Part shown: positions 41,043 to 49,957 of the stretch, one piece after another
Numbering within the stretch: the stretch's first letter is position 1
Layout: each line of letters begins with the position of its first letter
DNA from: Actinomycetota bacterium
Lineage (GTDB): Bacteria; Actinomycetota; Geothermincolia; Fen-727; Anoxymicrobiaceae
Direction of reading: 5' to 3'
Length of the DNA stretch: 64,000 bases
Assembly (NCBI GenBank): GCA_018831265.1
Contig: JAHJCO010000031.1
Location: forward strand, 1-64,000
Made by a program: the position numbers and the translations under genes
Notes under the pieces: model-generated
What the model saw: the letters and a program-made list of their open reading frames with translations, nothing else
What the model was told of the DNA's origin: nothing
Databases searched by the model: none

Positions 41043-42205
41043 TAACGCTCACCACCTTCGGACGACTCCTTCGGTTCCTTCTCGCCCAGTTGCTTGTACA
41101 GGTAATGCGCCCCGATCCCGACGGCCGTCGCCCCCGCGGCGACCCAGCCGGCGATGTCCGCCGAAGTCGATACGCCCGGCAGGCTGACGTTGGCCAGGGG
41201 CTCGTACAGGGGTGCGAGCTCCTGGTAGAAGGTGGGCTCGGCGCAGCCGTGGCAGGGGGCGCCCGCCCCCACGCACCAGCTCACCTTCGAGTTCCACCGC
41301 CTCACGCAGCAGTCCGCGTAGGTCACGGGGCCCTTGCACCCCTTCTTGAACATGCAGAGCTTCATGTCGGGGTCCTGCTGGTTCCAGTCCTGGAGGAACA
41401 GCCCCGCGTCGAATGCGGGCCTGCGCTCGCAGTTCTCGTGGATGAGCTGGCCGAAGAAGGTCCTGGAGCGGCCGTACTTATCCAGGGACAGCCTGCCCTT
41501 GCCGCCCGGAAGGAGGCCAAGGGAGATGAGCGCTTCCATGACCGTGCCCACGAACCAGTCCGGATGCGACGGGCAGCCTCCCACGTTGATCACCGTCTTC
41601 TTCGCGTCCACCTTCTTGACGTACTCGGAGATGGCGGTGGCGCCCGTGGTCTTCGCGTTGGCCCCGGGAATACCGCCGAACGCCGCGCAGTTGCCGTTGG
41701 CGATGACCGCCGCCGCGGCGGGCGCCAGCTCATCCAGCCACTGTGCGTAAGTCTTGTCGTTCGGGACCGTCTTGTCCATGACCGTTTTGGTGCCGTCTCC
41801 CAGGCCGAACGTACAGTAATGCCCGTCCTCCGCGGTGGGCACCGGACCTTCGGCGACCAGCACGAACGGCTGGCCCTCCCCGGCCCCGGCCACTGTGTCC
41901 TCGATGGCCTGTACGGCCGTTCGGCCGGTGCCGGCCATCAACGTGGGGTGATATCGCACCGAGAGCTTGTTGATCACCAGGTCCGCAACGCTCGGGTAGT
42001 TGGAGTTCAGGAACGAGACAGAGCACCCGGTACAGCTCTGTCCCTGTATCCAGATCACGGCCGGCTTCCCGCTGGTGGCCAACTGCTGCAGAGCGCCGGC
42101 AAGCTGCGGTATCAGCGCCTCCGACAGACCCAGCATGGCCGCCGTGGCGCCGGCGTGCCTCAGGAACTGGCGCCTGGTCACCGATTTACCCGTCAAAGCC
42201 TTCAC
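41042..42205 (-). CDS. [NiFe] hydrogenase small subunit, Tat-exported
   Basis: A 387-residue Fe-S subunit. The twin-arginine signal SVTRRQFLRHAGATAAML directs folded export with the large subunit. Proximal-cluster ligands are in GQSCTGCSVSF, NGNCAAFGGIPG and VGGCPSHPDW; distal and medial clusters are in FFGQLIHENCERR, CMFKKGCKGPVTYADCC and CVGAGAPCHGCAEP. A C-terminal helix (AGWVAAGATAVGIGAHYLY) anchors it in the membrane. GTG 42205 with GGAGG upstream is chosen; the longer frame has no signal-like start. First gene of a minus-strand operon continuing to the RnfD-like gene. Confidence 0.96.
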   Translation of the reverse strand: MKALTGKSVTRRQFLRHAGATAAMLGLSEALIPQLAGALQQLATSGKPAVIWIQGQSCTGCSVSFLNSNYPSVADLVINKLSVRYHPTLMAGTGRTAVQAIEDTVAGAGEGQPFVLVAEGPVPTAEDGHYCTFGLGDGTKTVMDKTVPNDKTYAQWLDELAPAAAAVIANGNCAAFGGIPGANAKTTGATAISEYVKKVDAKKTVINVGGCPSHPDWFVGTVMEALISLGLLPGGKGRLSLDKYGRSRTFFGQLIHENCERRPAFDAGLFLQDWNQQDPDMKLCMFKKGCKGPVTYADCCVRRWNSKVSWCVGAGAPCHGCAEPTFYQELAPLYEPLANVSLPGVSTSADIAGWVAAGATAVGIGAHYLYKQLGEKEPKESSEGGER

Positions 42206-42375
42206 CCCCTGATTCCTCCGTCCCGCCGGCAGCGGCTGACGCCACGACGGCGGTGTCCACCCGAACACCTCGTAATACGATACAGCGGCCTGAGTTTTAT
42301 TAAAACCGGGTGCTCCAGCATAATAGTGGCCAGTACCGAACAGTACGAAGTGACGCCGTGGAGATGGGAGTGACG

Positions 42376-42603
42376 TTGGACCGGGTCGGATTGCTGGTAT
42401 TCGAATCGACGAACATCGCGCTGAAGACCGAACGCGTGCTGAAGGACGCCGGGGTCACCGTCTCGGTGATCCCCACCCCTGTGGAGATCAGCTCAGGTTG
42501 CGGCATCTCCCTGCTCATAAAGGAAGCTTATATCCAGAGCGCGCGGGCCGTCCTGGAAGGTTGCGCCGGTTACCGCTTGCTGTATCCTTATCAGCGCGGG
42601 TAG
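42376..42603 (+). CDS. DUF3343 protein, selenium-linked
   Basis: A ~75-residue DUF3343 protein: LVFESTNIALKTERVLKDAG, then IPTPVEISSGCGISLLI with the conserved SxxCG motif. Family members are usually found beside selD and yedF in selenium-using genomes, as here, and are suspected to carry or transfer a selenium or sulfur species; this is association, not proof. TTG 42376 has GGGAG five bases upstream; ATG 42364 is the alternative with an unsuitable spacing. Divergent from the hydrogenase operon and first gene of the plus-strand selenium operon. Confidence 0.8.
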   Translation: MDRVGLLVFESTNIALKTERVLKDAGVTVSVIPTPVEISSGCGISLLIKEAYIQSARAVLEGCAGYRLLYPYQRG

Positions 42604-42636
42604 GTAGCCCGCGAGGTGATCTCAAACGGCGGGAGC

Positions 42637-43692
42637 ATGGACGAGATAATCAAGCTGACCGGATACTCCAGGCGGGCGGGGTGAGCTGCCAAGATGGGTC
42701 CGGGTGACCTGGAGCAAATCCTGCAGGGGCTGCCATACGACGATGTCCCCGAGCTGCTGACCTCGGTCAGGGACGGCGAGGACGCGGGCGTCTACCTGCT
42801 GTCCGAGCGGCTGGCGATAGTCCAGACAGTGGACTTTTTCCCTCCCATCGTGGACGACCCCGCCACGTTCGGGCGGATCGCCGCGGCCAACGCCCTGTCT
42901 GACATCTACGCAATGGGGGGCCGCCCGCTCACGGCGATGAACCTGGTGGCCTGGCCTTGCGGGCTGGACCTGGGGGTGCTGGAAGAGATCCTGCGGGGCG
43001 GCAGGGAGAAGGTGCGCGAGGCCGGCGCGGTGATCGTCGGCGGGCACAGCATCGAGGACGACGAGATCAAGTATGGGATGTCCGTGACCGGGGTCGTGGA
43101 CCCCGAGCGGATGACCGCCATCAGCGGGGCACGTCCGGGGGACATGCTGGTACTCACCAAGCCGCTCGGCACGGGCATCCTGGCCACGGCGCTGAAGGCC
43201 GGGCTCGTCGGTGAAGCCGATATGAACGAGGCGATAGACTCGATGTGCGCGCTCAACGGCCCCGCGGCCGACGCGCTCTCACGGGTGGGCGTCAGCGCCT
43301 GTACCGACGTCACGGGCTTCGGCCTGGTGGGCCACCTCTACTCGATGGTGCGGGCCGGCGCGGTCGCGACCGACATCTGGGCATCCGAGGTGCCGCTCTT
43401 CGAGCGCACCATAGACATGGCAGCCCTGGGGATGGTCCCAGAGCTCCGCTTCAAGGAGAGCGAGGGGTTCGGGAGCGTGGAGGTGGCTGCTCCGCGGACC
43501 GATCCCCTGGTGGTGGACACCCTGTTCGACCCGCAGACCTCCGGGGGGTTGCTCGCCGCCGTCGCCCCGGGGGATGCCGAAGCGCTGATCGGAGAGCTGC
43601 GGGCAGGGCCCTGCCCGCGCGCGGCAGTCATCGGAAAGATCACGGACGGGCTCGAAGTGCGGGTCCGCATTCTGGACAGGAGGCGGGATTGA
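42637..43692 (+). CDS. selD: Selenide, water dikinase SelD, itself a selenoprotein (UGA codon 16)
   Basis: A 351-residue enzyme that makes selenophosphate from selenide and ATP. From ATG 42637 the frame reads MDEIIKLTGYSRRAG, then TGA at 42682-42684, then AAKMGPGDLEQIL, matching the SelD active-site block where a Cys or Sec precedes xxK. The TGA is therefore read as selenocysteine; starting at ATG 42694 would delete the catalytic residue and lysine. Later blocks QTVDFFPPIVDDPATFGRIA, AMNLVAWPCG, VTDVTGFGLVGH-like (ACTDVTGFGLVGHL) and FDPQTSGGLLAAV are typical. A hairpin lies 12 bases after the UGA. yedF overlaps its end. Confidence 0.95.
42682..42711 (+). promoter_or_regulatory. UGA(Sec) codon and SECIS-like hairpin in selD
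   Basis: TGA at 42682-42684 is followed after 12 bases by a small stem GGTC (42697-42700)/GACC (42706-42709), extendable by wobble pairs, with loop CGGGT. Position and size match bacterial SECIS elements bound by SelB. The fdhA UGA has the same 12-base spacing and a 5-base loop. Confidence 0.6.
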
Positions 43693-44297
43693 ACGGTGCC
43701 GACGTCGACGCCCGGGGCTTGAGGTGCCCGGAGCCGGTCTTGAGGACGCGCAAGAGGCTCGCGGAGACCCCCGGGGCGTTCACGGTGCTGGTGGACAACC
43801 CCGCTGCACGCGACAATGTGCGACGGTTCGCGCAGACCTCGGGGTGCTCGGTCGAGGTGGTGGAGCGCGACGGAGAGTTCCTCGTCTCGATAACGCCGGG
43901 CGAAGGTGCCGGGCCCGTGGCCGCGGAAAAGCCCTGCCCGGCCTCGGCCGGCGCAGCCTGTACACCGGCTGTGCTCCTCATAACCTCCGACGAGCTGGGT
44001 ACGGGCTCTCATGAGCTGGGAGCCACGCTCATCAAGTCGTTCCTGTACGCGTGCGCCCAGGGCGATGACGTCCCCGGCACCGTCATCCTGATGAACGGGG
44101 GTGTGAAGCTCGCCACCGAGAACGACGAGACCGTGGAGCACCTGCTCGCTCTGTGCGAGCGCGGCTGCGAGGTGCTGGCGTGCGGCACCTGCCTGGACTA
44201 CTTCGGGCTCGCCGACCGGCTTCGCGCCGGGCGCGTCAGCAACATGTACGAGATACAGTCGAAGCTCGTTGGCGCCCCCCGCATGCTTTCCCTATAA
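43689..44297 (+). CDS. yedF: Selenium metabolism protein YedF
   Basis: A 202-residue fusion typical of YedF: an N-terminal TusA/SirA-like domain (VDARGLRCPEPVLRTRK, with the CPxP motif) and a C-terminal DsrE-like domain (LLITSDELGTGSHELG, LKSFLYA-like, CERGCEVLACGTCLDYFG). It is thought to handle selenium for selenophosphate synthesis. TTG 43689 overlaps the selD stop (TTGA) and has a strong GGAGG just upstream, so the longer frame reaching further 5' is not used. Confidence 0.92.
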   Translation: MNGADVDARGLRCPEPVLRTRKRLAETPGAFTVLVDNPAARDNVRRFAQTSGCSVEVVERDGEFLVSITPGEGAGPVAAEKPCPASAGAACTPAVLLITSDELGTGSHELGATLIKSFLYACAQGDDVPGTVILMNGGVKLATENDETVEHLLALCERGCEVLACGTCLDYFGLADRLRAGRVSNMYEIQSKLVGAPRMLSL

Positions 44298-44305
44298 TCA
44301 GTCCT

Positions 44306-45745
44306 ATGAACCCCCCTGACGAGAAAACGAGGGAGCTCCTCCGGTCGATCCCGCAGGTGAACGACCTGCTGGAGTTCATCGAGGGCCAGGGCCTTGGGAG
44401 CGACCTGCCGCGAAAGGTGCTGCTGGACTCGGCGCAATCGCTCCTCGAGGAGCTTCGCGAGTCCATCCTGGCCGGCACGCTGGACGAGGTGTGCCGCGAG
44501 GACATCACGCTCGAGCTCGCGGCCAGCATGGTGGTGCAACGCGGCTGGCAGTCGTTCCGCACCAACCTGCGGAAGGTAATCAACGCCACGGGCGTGGTGC
44601 TGCACACCAACCTGGGCCGTGCCCCGCTGGCCGCCGCGGCCTTCGAGGCGATGGGCGAGGCCGGTGAGGGCTACTGCAACCTCGAGTACGTCCTGGAGAG
44701 CGGCGAGCGGGGTTCCCGCCAGCAGCACCTGGAGCAGTGGCTAAGGGAGCTGACGGGGGCCGAGGCCGCCCTGGTCGTCAACAACAACGCGGCTGCGGTG
44801 CTCCTGGCCGTGGCCGCGGTGGCGCGCGGCAGGGAGGTCGTCGTCTCACGCGGCGAGCTGGTCGAGATCGGAGACTCGTTCAGGCTGCCGGAGATAATGG
44901 CGCAGGGTGGTGCCCGCCTGGTGGATGTGGGGACCACCAACCGCACCGTGCTCGACGACTACCGCAACGCCATAGGGCCCGAGACCGGCGCCCTCATGAA
45001 AATACACCAGAGCAATTTCCGCATTGTCGGCTACACCGACGAGGTGTCGCTGGAAGAGCTCACCCGGCTGGGGCGGCAACAGTTCGTGCCGGTGATCTGC
45101 GACCTGGGCAGCGGGTGCCTGGTCGACCTGCGGCGCCTGGGCCTGCCGGCCGAGCCGATGCTGAAAACGGCCGTCGAGTCGGGTGCCGACATCGTCACCG
45201 CCAGCGGGGACAAGCTCCTGGGCGGGCCCCAGGCCGGCATAGTGGTCGGGTCGAGAGAGTACGTCGAGGCACTGCGGAAGCACCCCCTGGCCAGGGCCGT
45301 GCGGGTGGACAAGATGACCATCGCGGCCCTGGAGGCGACACTCCGCATCTACATGGACCCCTGGCGCGCACCCCTGGACATCCCCGCCCTGCGTATGCTC
45401 TCCGAGGACGCAACGGTGGTCAGGGACAGGGCCCGGCGGCTCAAGAGGCTGGTGAAAGTGGAAGGCTTGACCTGCGAAGTGGTGGACGAGGTCTCCCGGG
45501 CCGGCGGCGGCACCCTCCCGATGGCGGAGGTGCCTACCTACTGCCTGGCGCTCAGCGCTCCCGGGCGGGGAGCATCCGAGCTGGAGCGGCTGCTGCGCAC
45601 CGCCGACGTGTCGGTGCTGGGGCGGGTGAAGGACGACAGGCTGCTGCTCGACCTCCGGACCGTCGCGGACGGCGAGGTGCCCACAGTCGCACTGGTGATC
45701 AACGAGAACATCCAGGCTGGACCTCCTTGCGACGACGCAACCTGA
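44306..45745 (+). CDS. selA: L-seryl-tRNA(Sec) selenium transferase
   Basis: A 479-residue PLP enzyme that converts Ser-tRNA(Sec) to Sec-tRNA(Sec) using selenophosphate. Typical blocks: [20 protein letters not shown], the PLP-lysine region [15 protein letters not shown], and [13 protein letters not shown]. Length is normal. ATG 44306 starts the family's N-terminal domain ([13 protein letters not shown]); there is no good ribosome site and TATAAT sits 7 bases upstream, so it may rely on coupling with yedF 8 bp before. It overlaps selB by 19 bp. Confidence 0.96.
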   Translation: MNPPDEKTRELLRSIPQVNDLLEFIEGQGLGSDLPRKVLLDSAQSLLEELRESILAGTLDEVCREDITLELAASMVVQRGWQSFRTNLRKVINATGVVLHTNLGRAPLAAAAFEAMGEAGEGYCNLEYVLESGERGSRQQHLEQWLRELTGAEAALVVNNNAAAVLLAVAAVARGREVVVSRGELVEIGDSFRLPEIMAQGGARLVDVGTTNRTVLDDYRNAIGPETGALMKIHQSNFRIVGYTDEVSLEELTRLGRQQFVPVICDLGSGCLVDLRRLGLPAEPMLKTAVESGADIVTASGDKLLGGPQAGIVVGSREYVEALRKHPLARAVRVDKMTIAALEATLRIYMDPWRAPLDIPALRMLSEDATVVRDRARRLKRLVKVEGLTCEVVDEVSRAGGGTLPMAEVPTYCLALSAPGRGASELERLLRTADVSVLGRVKDDRLLLDLRTVADGEVPTVALVINENIQAGPPCDDAT

Positions 45746-47634
45746 TAATAGGCACCGCCGGCCACATCGACCACGGCAAGACCGTGCTCGTGAAAGCCCT
45801 CACCGGGCGGGATACCGACCGCCTGGCCGAGGAGAAACGCCGGGGCATCTCCATCGATCTCGGGTTCGCCCCGCTCACGCTTCCCGGCGGCACCGCCGCG
45901 GGGCTGGTCGACGTGCCGGGCCACGAGAACTTCGTGCGGAACATGATGGCGGGCGCCACGGGCGTGGACCTGGCCCTGCTGGTGGTCGCAGCGGACGACG
46001 GGGTGATGCCCCAGACGCGCGAGCACCTCGCCATCCTGGACCTGCTGGGTGTCAGGCGGGGGGTCATCGCTATCACCAAGGTCGATACCGTGGACGAGGA
46101 GATGGTCGAGCTCGTCCGCGACGAGGTCTCCGAGCTGCTGGAGGGGACCGCCCTGGTGGGCTCGCCGATGGTGGCCGTATCCGGGGTGACCGGGCAGGGA
46201 GTAGACGAGCTCATGGAGGCCCTGGACCGGGTCGCCTCCGAGGTGATCCTGAAGGACGAGGCCCTGCCCGCGAGGATGCCCATCGACCGCGTATTCACGC
46301 TCAGGGGCATAGGGACTGTTGTGACAGGCACCCTGTGGAGCGGTGTGCTCGACGACGAGGAGCGCATGGACCTCCTACCGCGCGGGGGTTCGGTGCGGGT
46401 CAGGGGGCTGCAGGTGCACGACGCCGGCCGGGAGCGCGCCTACGCGGGCGAGCGGGTCGCCGCCAACCTCGCGGGGGTCCCGAGGGAACGCGTGCTCCGG
46501 GGAGACGTGCTGATCGAGCCCGGCTACCTCAGGCCCACCTACATGCTGGACGCGCGGGTAAAGATCCTCAAAGCGTGGACCAGGCCCGTGAAGAGGGGGG
46601 CTCGAATCCGGTTCCACCACGGCACCCGCGAGATACTGGGTCGCATCTACCCGATGGGCGCCGAGCAGGTCTCCCCGGGGGAGAGCGTCCCCTGCCAGCT
46701 CAGGCTGGAGGCGCAGGCGGTATGCGCTCCGGGGGACCGGTTCGTGATCAGGAGCTACTCTCCGGTGACCACCATCGGGGGCGGAGTCGTAGTCGACCCC
46801 TACCCGCCGAAGCACAGGATATCCGACGAGCGCGCCCTGGTTGAGTTCGCGGCGCTGGAGGAGGGCGATCCGGCGGAAAGCACCGCGGTCTATCTCGGCC
46901 GCTCGAGCGCGCCGGTCACCGCGGACGGGCTGGTCCTGGCCTCCGGCATGTCGCGCGAGGACGTGGAGGCCGGCCTGAAAGCACTGGTCTCCGACGGGCA
47001 CGCTTTCATGCTGGGGAGAGGGCCCGCGGCCGCATATCTGAGTAGCGGGCTGGACGGCGGGACCGCCGAATCGGTGGTGGGATTCATCGACGAGTTCCAC
47101 CGCTCCCGGCCGCTCGAGGAGGGTATCGCGCGCGACGCGCTGAAGAAGAAGCTGCTCGCGTCGTGGGAGCCGCGCGCCGCCGACCTGTTCCTCGACAGGA
47201 TGGCCGCCGCGGGCCTGATCGAGATCGAGGGCAAGTCCGTCAGGCTTCCGGGCGCGGGCGTCAGCGTATCGGGCGAGGATGGGCGGCTCATGGACGATAT
47301 CCTTGCCAGGATCGAGAGCGCCGGGTACGCCCCGCCGTCCCTGGGAGAGTTGGCCGAGGCGCTCGGTAAAGAAAAGCGGGGGCTGGTGGACCTGCTGTCG
47401 CTGGCCCAGAAGGAAGGAAGGCTGGTCCGGGTGTCCCCCGACCTCTACTACACGCCGAAGGCGATGTCCGAGATCGAGAAGAGGCTCAGGCAGGCGACGG
47501 GGTCGGGCACGATCAGCGTGAGCGACTTCCGGGGTGTGATCGGCGCCAGCCGGAAGTACGCCCTGCCGCTGCTCGAGTACTTCGACCGCAACCGCGTCAC
47601 GGTCCGGGTCGGGGACGTGCGCAAGTTGAGATAG
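45727..47634 (+). CDS. selB: Selenocysteine-specific elongation factor SelB
   Basis: A 635-residue EF-Tu-like GTPase that brings Sec-tRNA to UGA codons with a downstream SECIS. GTPase motifs: [11 protein letters not shown] (G1), GISIDLGF (G2), DVPGHENFV (G3), ITKVD (G4). Beta-barrel domains follow, and the C-terminal ~250 residues form the winged helices that bind the SECIS, ending [20 protein letters not shown] and [15 protein letters not shown] 45727 gives [19 protein letters not shown]; it overlaps the selA end. Normal length. Confidence 0.96.
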   Translation: MRRRNLIIGTAGHIDHGKTVLVKALTGRDTDRLAEEKRRGISIDLGFAPLTLPGGTAAGLVDVPGHENFVRNMMAGATGVDLALLVVAADDGVMPQTREHLAILDLLGVRRGVIAITKVDTVDEEMVELVRDEVSELLEGTALVGSPMVAVSGVTGQGVDELMEALDRVASEVILKDEALPARMPIDRVFTLRGIGTVVTGTLWSGVLDDEERMDLLPRGGSVRVRGLQVHDAGRERAYAGERVAANLAGVPRERVLRGDVLIEPGYLRPTYMLDARVKILKAWTRPVKRGARIRFHHGTREILGRIYPMGAEQVSPGESVPCQLRLEAQAVCAPGDRFVIRSYSPVTTIGGGVVVDPYPPKHRISDERALVEFAALEEGDPAESTAVYLGRSSAPVTADGLVLASGMSREDVEAGLKALVSDGHAFMLGRGPAAAYLSSGLDGGTAESVVGFIDEFHRSRPLEEGIARDALKKKLLASWEPRAADLFLDRMAAAGLIEIEGKSVRLPGAGVSVSGEDGRLMDDILARIESAGYAPPSLGELAEALGKEKRGLVDLLSLAQKEGRLVRVSPDLYYTPKAMSEIEKRLRQATGSGTISVSDFRGVIGASRKYALPLLEYFDRNRVTVRVGDVRKLR

Positions 47635-47644
47635 GCGGGTTGGG

Positions 47645-47998
47645 ATGGCGGAAAGGAAGAAGCGCTCCACAATGAAGAAGACGGTGGTGCTGGTCGTAGT
47701 CGCGGCGATGCTGGTCAGCTTCGTGGCGGCGGGCCTGGTCCTGCTTTTCAGCGGCAAGCCGGACGTCGTCGGTACCTACCAGGCCGGTGGGGACAGAACC
47801 CTGGTACTGGACAAGTCGGGGACCGCGACCCTGACCGTGGAGGGAAATCCCCCGCAGACGGCCCCCTACGAGGTGACCAGTGACGCGGTCGAGATACAGA
47901 CCACGGACGAGTCCGGCAAGCCGTTGACCATCCCCTTCGAGCTGGTGGGCAGGGACCTGCGCTCCCCCGACGGCGTGATGTGGATATTCAAGAAATGA
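47645..47998 (+). CDS. Small membrane-anchored protein
   Basis: A 117-residue protein with a basic start (MAERKKRSTMKK), one helix (~12-35, VVLVVVAAMLVSFVAAGLVL) and an extracytoplasmic ~80-residue beta-rich part (VGTYQAGGDRTLVLDKSGTA; GRDLRSPDGVMWIF). No lipobox cysteine. Similar small proteins with a repeated G-x-Y ... L-x-L-x-x-x-G-x-x-x pattern occur in Gram-positive genomes without known role. It lies 10 bp after selB; its stop codon is part of the 20-bp inverted repeat at 47996. Confidence 0.65.
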   Translation: MAERKKRSTMKKTVVLVVVAAMLVSFVAAGLVLLFSGKPDVVGTYQAGGDRTLVLDKSGTATLTVEGNPPQTAPYEVTSDAVEIQTTDESGKPLTIPFELVGRDLRSPDGVMWIFKK

Positions 47999-48094
47999 GA
48001 ATTCACCTCAACCATCTTTTCTCAGCGGTAGCGAGATAGGCAGTTGAGTGAGTCCTGACACGTGGCGGGAATAAATGGTTGAGGTGAATTCTCA
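47996..48094. repeat. Perfect 20-bp inverted repeat, 59-bp spacer
   Basis: TGAGAATTCACCTCAACCAT (47996-48015) and its exact complement (48075-48094) bracket a 59-bp spacer. The left arm includes the stop codon of the upstream gene and the right arm ends 14 bp before the tRNA-Sec gene. It could be a MITE or a long terminator stem separating selB transcription from selC. Confidence 0.7.
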
Positions 48095-48108
48095 CGTATA
48101 ATTTACGC

Positions 48109-48204
48109 GGAGGTGGATCCGTCCTGGTGGGCGGCGCGGTCTTCAAAACCGTTGTGGCGTCTTGATCGGCGCTGGGTAAGTTCGATTCTTACGCACCTCC
48201 GCCA
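48109..48204 (+). tRNA. selC: tRNA-Sec (anticodon TCA), selC
   Basis: A long tRNA (93 bases plus encoded CCA at 48202-48204). The extended acceptor starts GGAGGTGG and ends GCACCTCC, the D stem has six pairs (CCGTCC/GGGCGG), the anticodon loop is CTTCAAA giving anticodon TCA within CGGT/ACCG, a large variable arm follows, and the T arm is GTAAG-TTCGATT-CTTAC. The six-pair D stem and large variable arm are specific to bacterial tRNA-Sec. TATAAT at 48097-48102 lies only 6 bp before the gene and is probably not its promoter. Confidence 0.95.
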
Positions 48205-48243
48205 TCTTTGTCGGCCGTACATCGACGCCCCCGAGGAGACCCG

Positions 48244-48954
48244 TTGAAGAAGCCCGGAGCGGAGCCGGACCCCAGAAAGGGCATATCAGTCGTGGCGGTG
48301 GGCGCGTCGTCCAAGAAGGCCGGCAAGAGCACGCTGGCCGCCCGCCTGGTGCGCGGACTGGGTGCCGAGTACGGGTTGAAGGTAAGCTCCGGCGGCACCC
48401 ACACAGACGGCCCGCTGGTAACCGAGCCGGCGACTATTTCCAGCCCGGGCACCGACACCGGGGCGCTGGTGGAGGCCGGCGCGCTGCGGGTGGCCTGGGT
48501 CAACGCGGCCGGGGAAGACCTCCCTGCGGTTCTGCGCCAGGCACTATCCTACTTCTCGCCGGGCGGGGTCCTGGTAGCCGAGGGCAACGGCGCCTTCGCG
48601 CTGGACCCGGATTTCGCCGTCTTCCTGGTCTCAGCCCCCTTCGAGCGGTTCAAGCCCTCCGCCCACGAGGCCCTGGCGCACGCCGACCTGGTGCTGGTGG
48701 ACACCGGCGGGCCTGCCGGAGCGGACCGGGAGAACCTCGAGCGTGTGCTCGAAAGGGAAGCGCCGGGGGCGAAGAAGGTCTTCTACCGGGGGGATGAAGA
48801 AGGGTCCCGGGCGTTCGACCTCGCCCTGGAGATGGCCCGCGAGGCTGTCGGGCAGCAGGAACAGAGACGGTCACCCCCACCCCGACCCTCCCCCCCTCGA
48901 GGAGGAGGGAGTAATAGAGAAAAAGACGGAAATAAAAGAACCGGGCCCTCTTGA
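48244..48954 (+). CDS. MobB-like P-loop protein
   Basis: A 236-residue P-loop NTPase resembling MobB of molybdopterin guanine dinucleotide synthesis: VVAVGASSKKAGKSTLAARL is the Walker A region, and VLVDTGGPAGADRENLERVL a later nucleotide-fold element. Placement between selC and the formate dehydrogenase operon favours a role in supplying cofactor to that molybdenum/tungsten enzyme, but the match is weak outside the P-loop. TTG 48244 follows GAGGAG. The C-terminal ~25 residues (PPPRPSPPRGGG) are encoded by a C-rich/G-rich inverted sequence that looks like an inserted repeat. Confidence 0.6.
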   Translation: MKKPGAEPDPRKGISVVAVGASSKKAGKSTLAARLVRGLGAEYGLKVSSGGTHTDGPLVTEPATISSPGTDTGALVEAGALRVAWVNAAGEDLPAVLRQALSYFSPGGVLVAEGNGAFALDPDFAVFLVSAPFERFKPSAHEALAHADLVLVDTGGPAGADRENLERVLEREAPGAKKVFYRGDEEGSRAFDLALEMAREAVGQQEQRRSPPPRPSPPRGGGSNREKDGNKRTGPS

Positions 48955-48965
48955 TGAGGGCCCGG
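48941..48965. terminator. Bidirectional terminator hairpin
   Basis: CCGGGCCCTC-ttgat-GAGGGCCCGG, a perfect 10-bp stem, lies between the convergent mobB-like and RnfD-like genes; the mobB stop codon is in the loop. It has A-rich sequence on the left (AAATAAAAGAA) and T-rich sequence on the right (CTCTTCTTTC), so it can work in both directions. Confidence 0.8.
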
Positions 48966-48991
48966 ACTCTTCTTTCAGACGGTGATTCGGA

Positions 48992-49954
48992 CTACTCAGA
49001 CTCGGTCACAGGAACGGTCTTTACCGCACCGAAGCGCTTGCGCACCACTACCTTGTTCAGCAGCGGTGTCAGCGCGTTACCGATGAGTATCGAGTACGCC
49101 ACGGCCCCGGTGGGCGCGGCATAGACCCGTATCACCACTATGAGTATTCCTATGATCACCCCGTAGATGATCTGTGCCAGCCTGTTGTCCGGGCTGGTGA
49201 CCCAGTCGGTCGCCATGAAGAACGAGCCGAACGCCAGGCCCCCGGCCATCACGAAGTACAGCGGGTTCTGGCCCAGAATCGCGCTCAGGATGAACGCGGT
49301 TCCGATGATGGAGACCGGGATGTGCCAGGTGATGTGGCCCCGGTACATCAGGTAAGCTGCTCCGATCAGCACGGCTATCAGCGAGACCTCGGCCATGGCT
49401 CCGCCGGCGTGCGCCAGGAAGAGCCCCCAGTAACCGGGCCTCAGGCCGTTCAGCACCCCCTCCTTGATGAAGGTGAGAGGCGTGGCCGAGGTCACCCCGT
49501 CCAGGCTGCCCAGGTTCAGCGTAACGTTCTCCAGCGCCCAGAGGCGCGAGATGATCAGCATCGACACGAAACCGAACAGCGCCGGGTTGAAGATGTTGTA
49601 ACCCAGGCCGCCCATGAGCTCCTTCACCAGGGCCACCGCGATGATGGTCCCTATCATGGCGTACCAGAACGGCACGGCCGGAGGCATGAGGAGCGCCACG
49701 AACAGGCCGGTCACTATGGCGCTGAAGTCGCCTATGTTGGGCTCGCGACCCATTATCTTGCGCATCACCCATTCCGATGCCACCGCGGCGATTACGCATG
49801 CGACCAGGTTCACCAGCGCGTAGAGACGGAAGAAGACCAACGCCATCACGATCACAGGTATGAGGGCGATAGCCACGTCTCTCATCGCCGTGGAGATCCG
49901 GTCCTCGCGCTTGATGTGCGGTGGCGCTGTCAGCAAGTACTCGTTAGCGGACAT
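48992..49954 (-). CDS. RnfD-like membrane flavoprotein subunit (formate dehydrogenase-linked)
   Basis: A 320-residue RnfD/NqrB homologue with about nine helices: FSAIVTGLFVALLMPP, LVKELMGGLGYNIFNPALFG, FFMATDWVTSPDNRLAQIIYG. VTSATPLTF holds the threonine expected to carry FMN. It starts SANEYLLTAPPHIKREDRIS, the standard RnfD opening. It is the last gene of the tatA-to-rnfD operon and lies 4 bp after the RnfC-like gene. No RnfA, B, E or G homologue is in the window, so it is not part of a standard Rnf operon here. Confidence 0.93.
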   Translation of the reverse strand: MSANEYLLTAPPHIKREDRISTAMRDVAIALIPVIVMALVFFRLYALVNLVACVIAAVASEWVMRKIMGREPNIGDFSAIVTGLFVALLMPPAVPFWYAMIGTIIAVALVKELMGGLGYNIFNPALFGFVSMLIISRLWALENVTLNLGSLDGVTSATPLTFIKEGVLNGLRPGYWGLFLAHAGGAMAEVSLIAVLIGAAYLMYRGHITWHIPVSIIGTAFILSAILGQNPLYFVMAGGLAFGSFFMATDWVTSPDNRLAQIIYGVIIGILIVVIRVYAAPTGAVAYSILIGNALTPLLNKVVVRKRFGAVKTVPVTESE

Positions 49955-49957
49955 GTA

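Noticed and set aside
48097..48102. TATAAT as the selC promoter
   Set aside because: It lies only 6 bp before the mature tRNA 5' end and has no -35 at suitable spacing.
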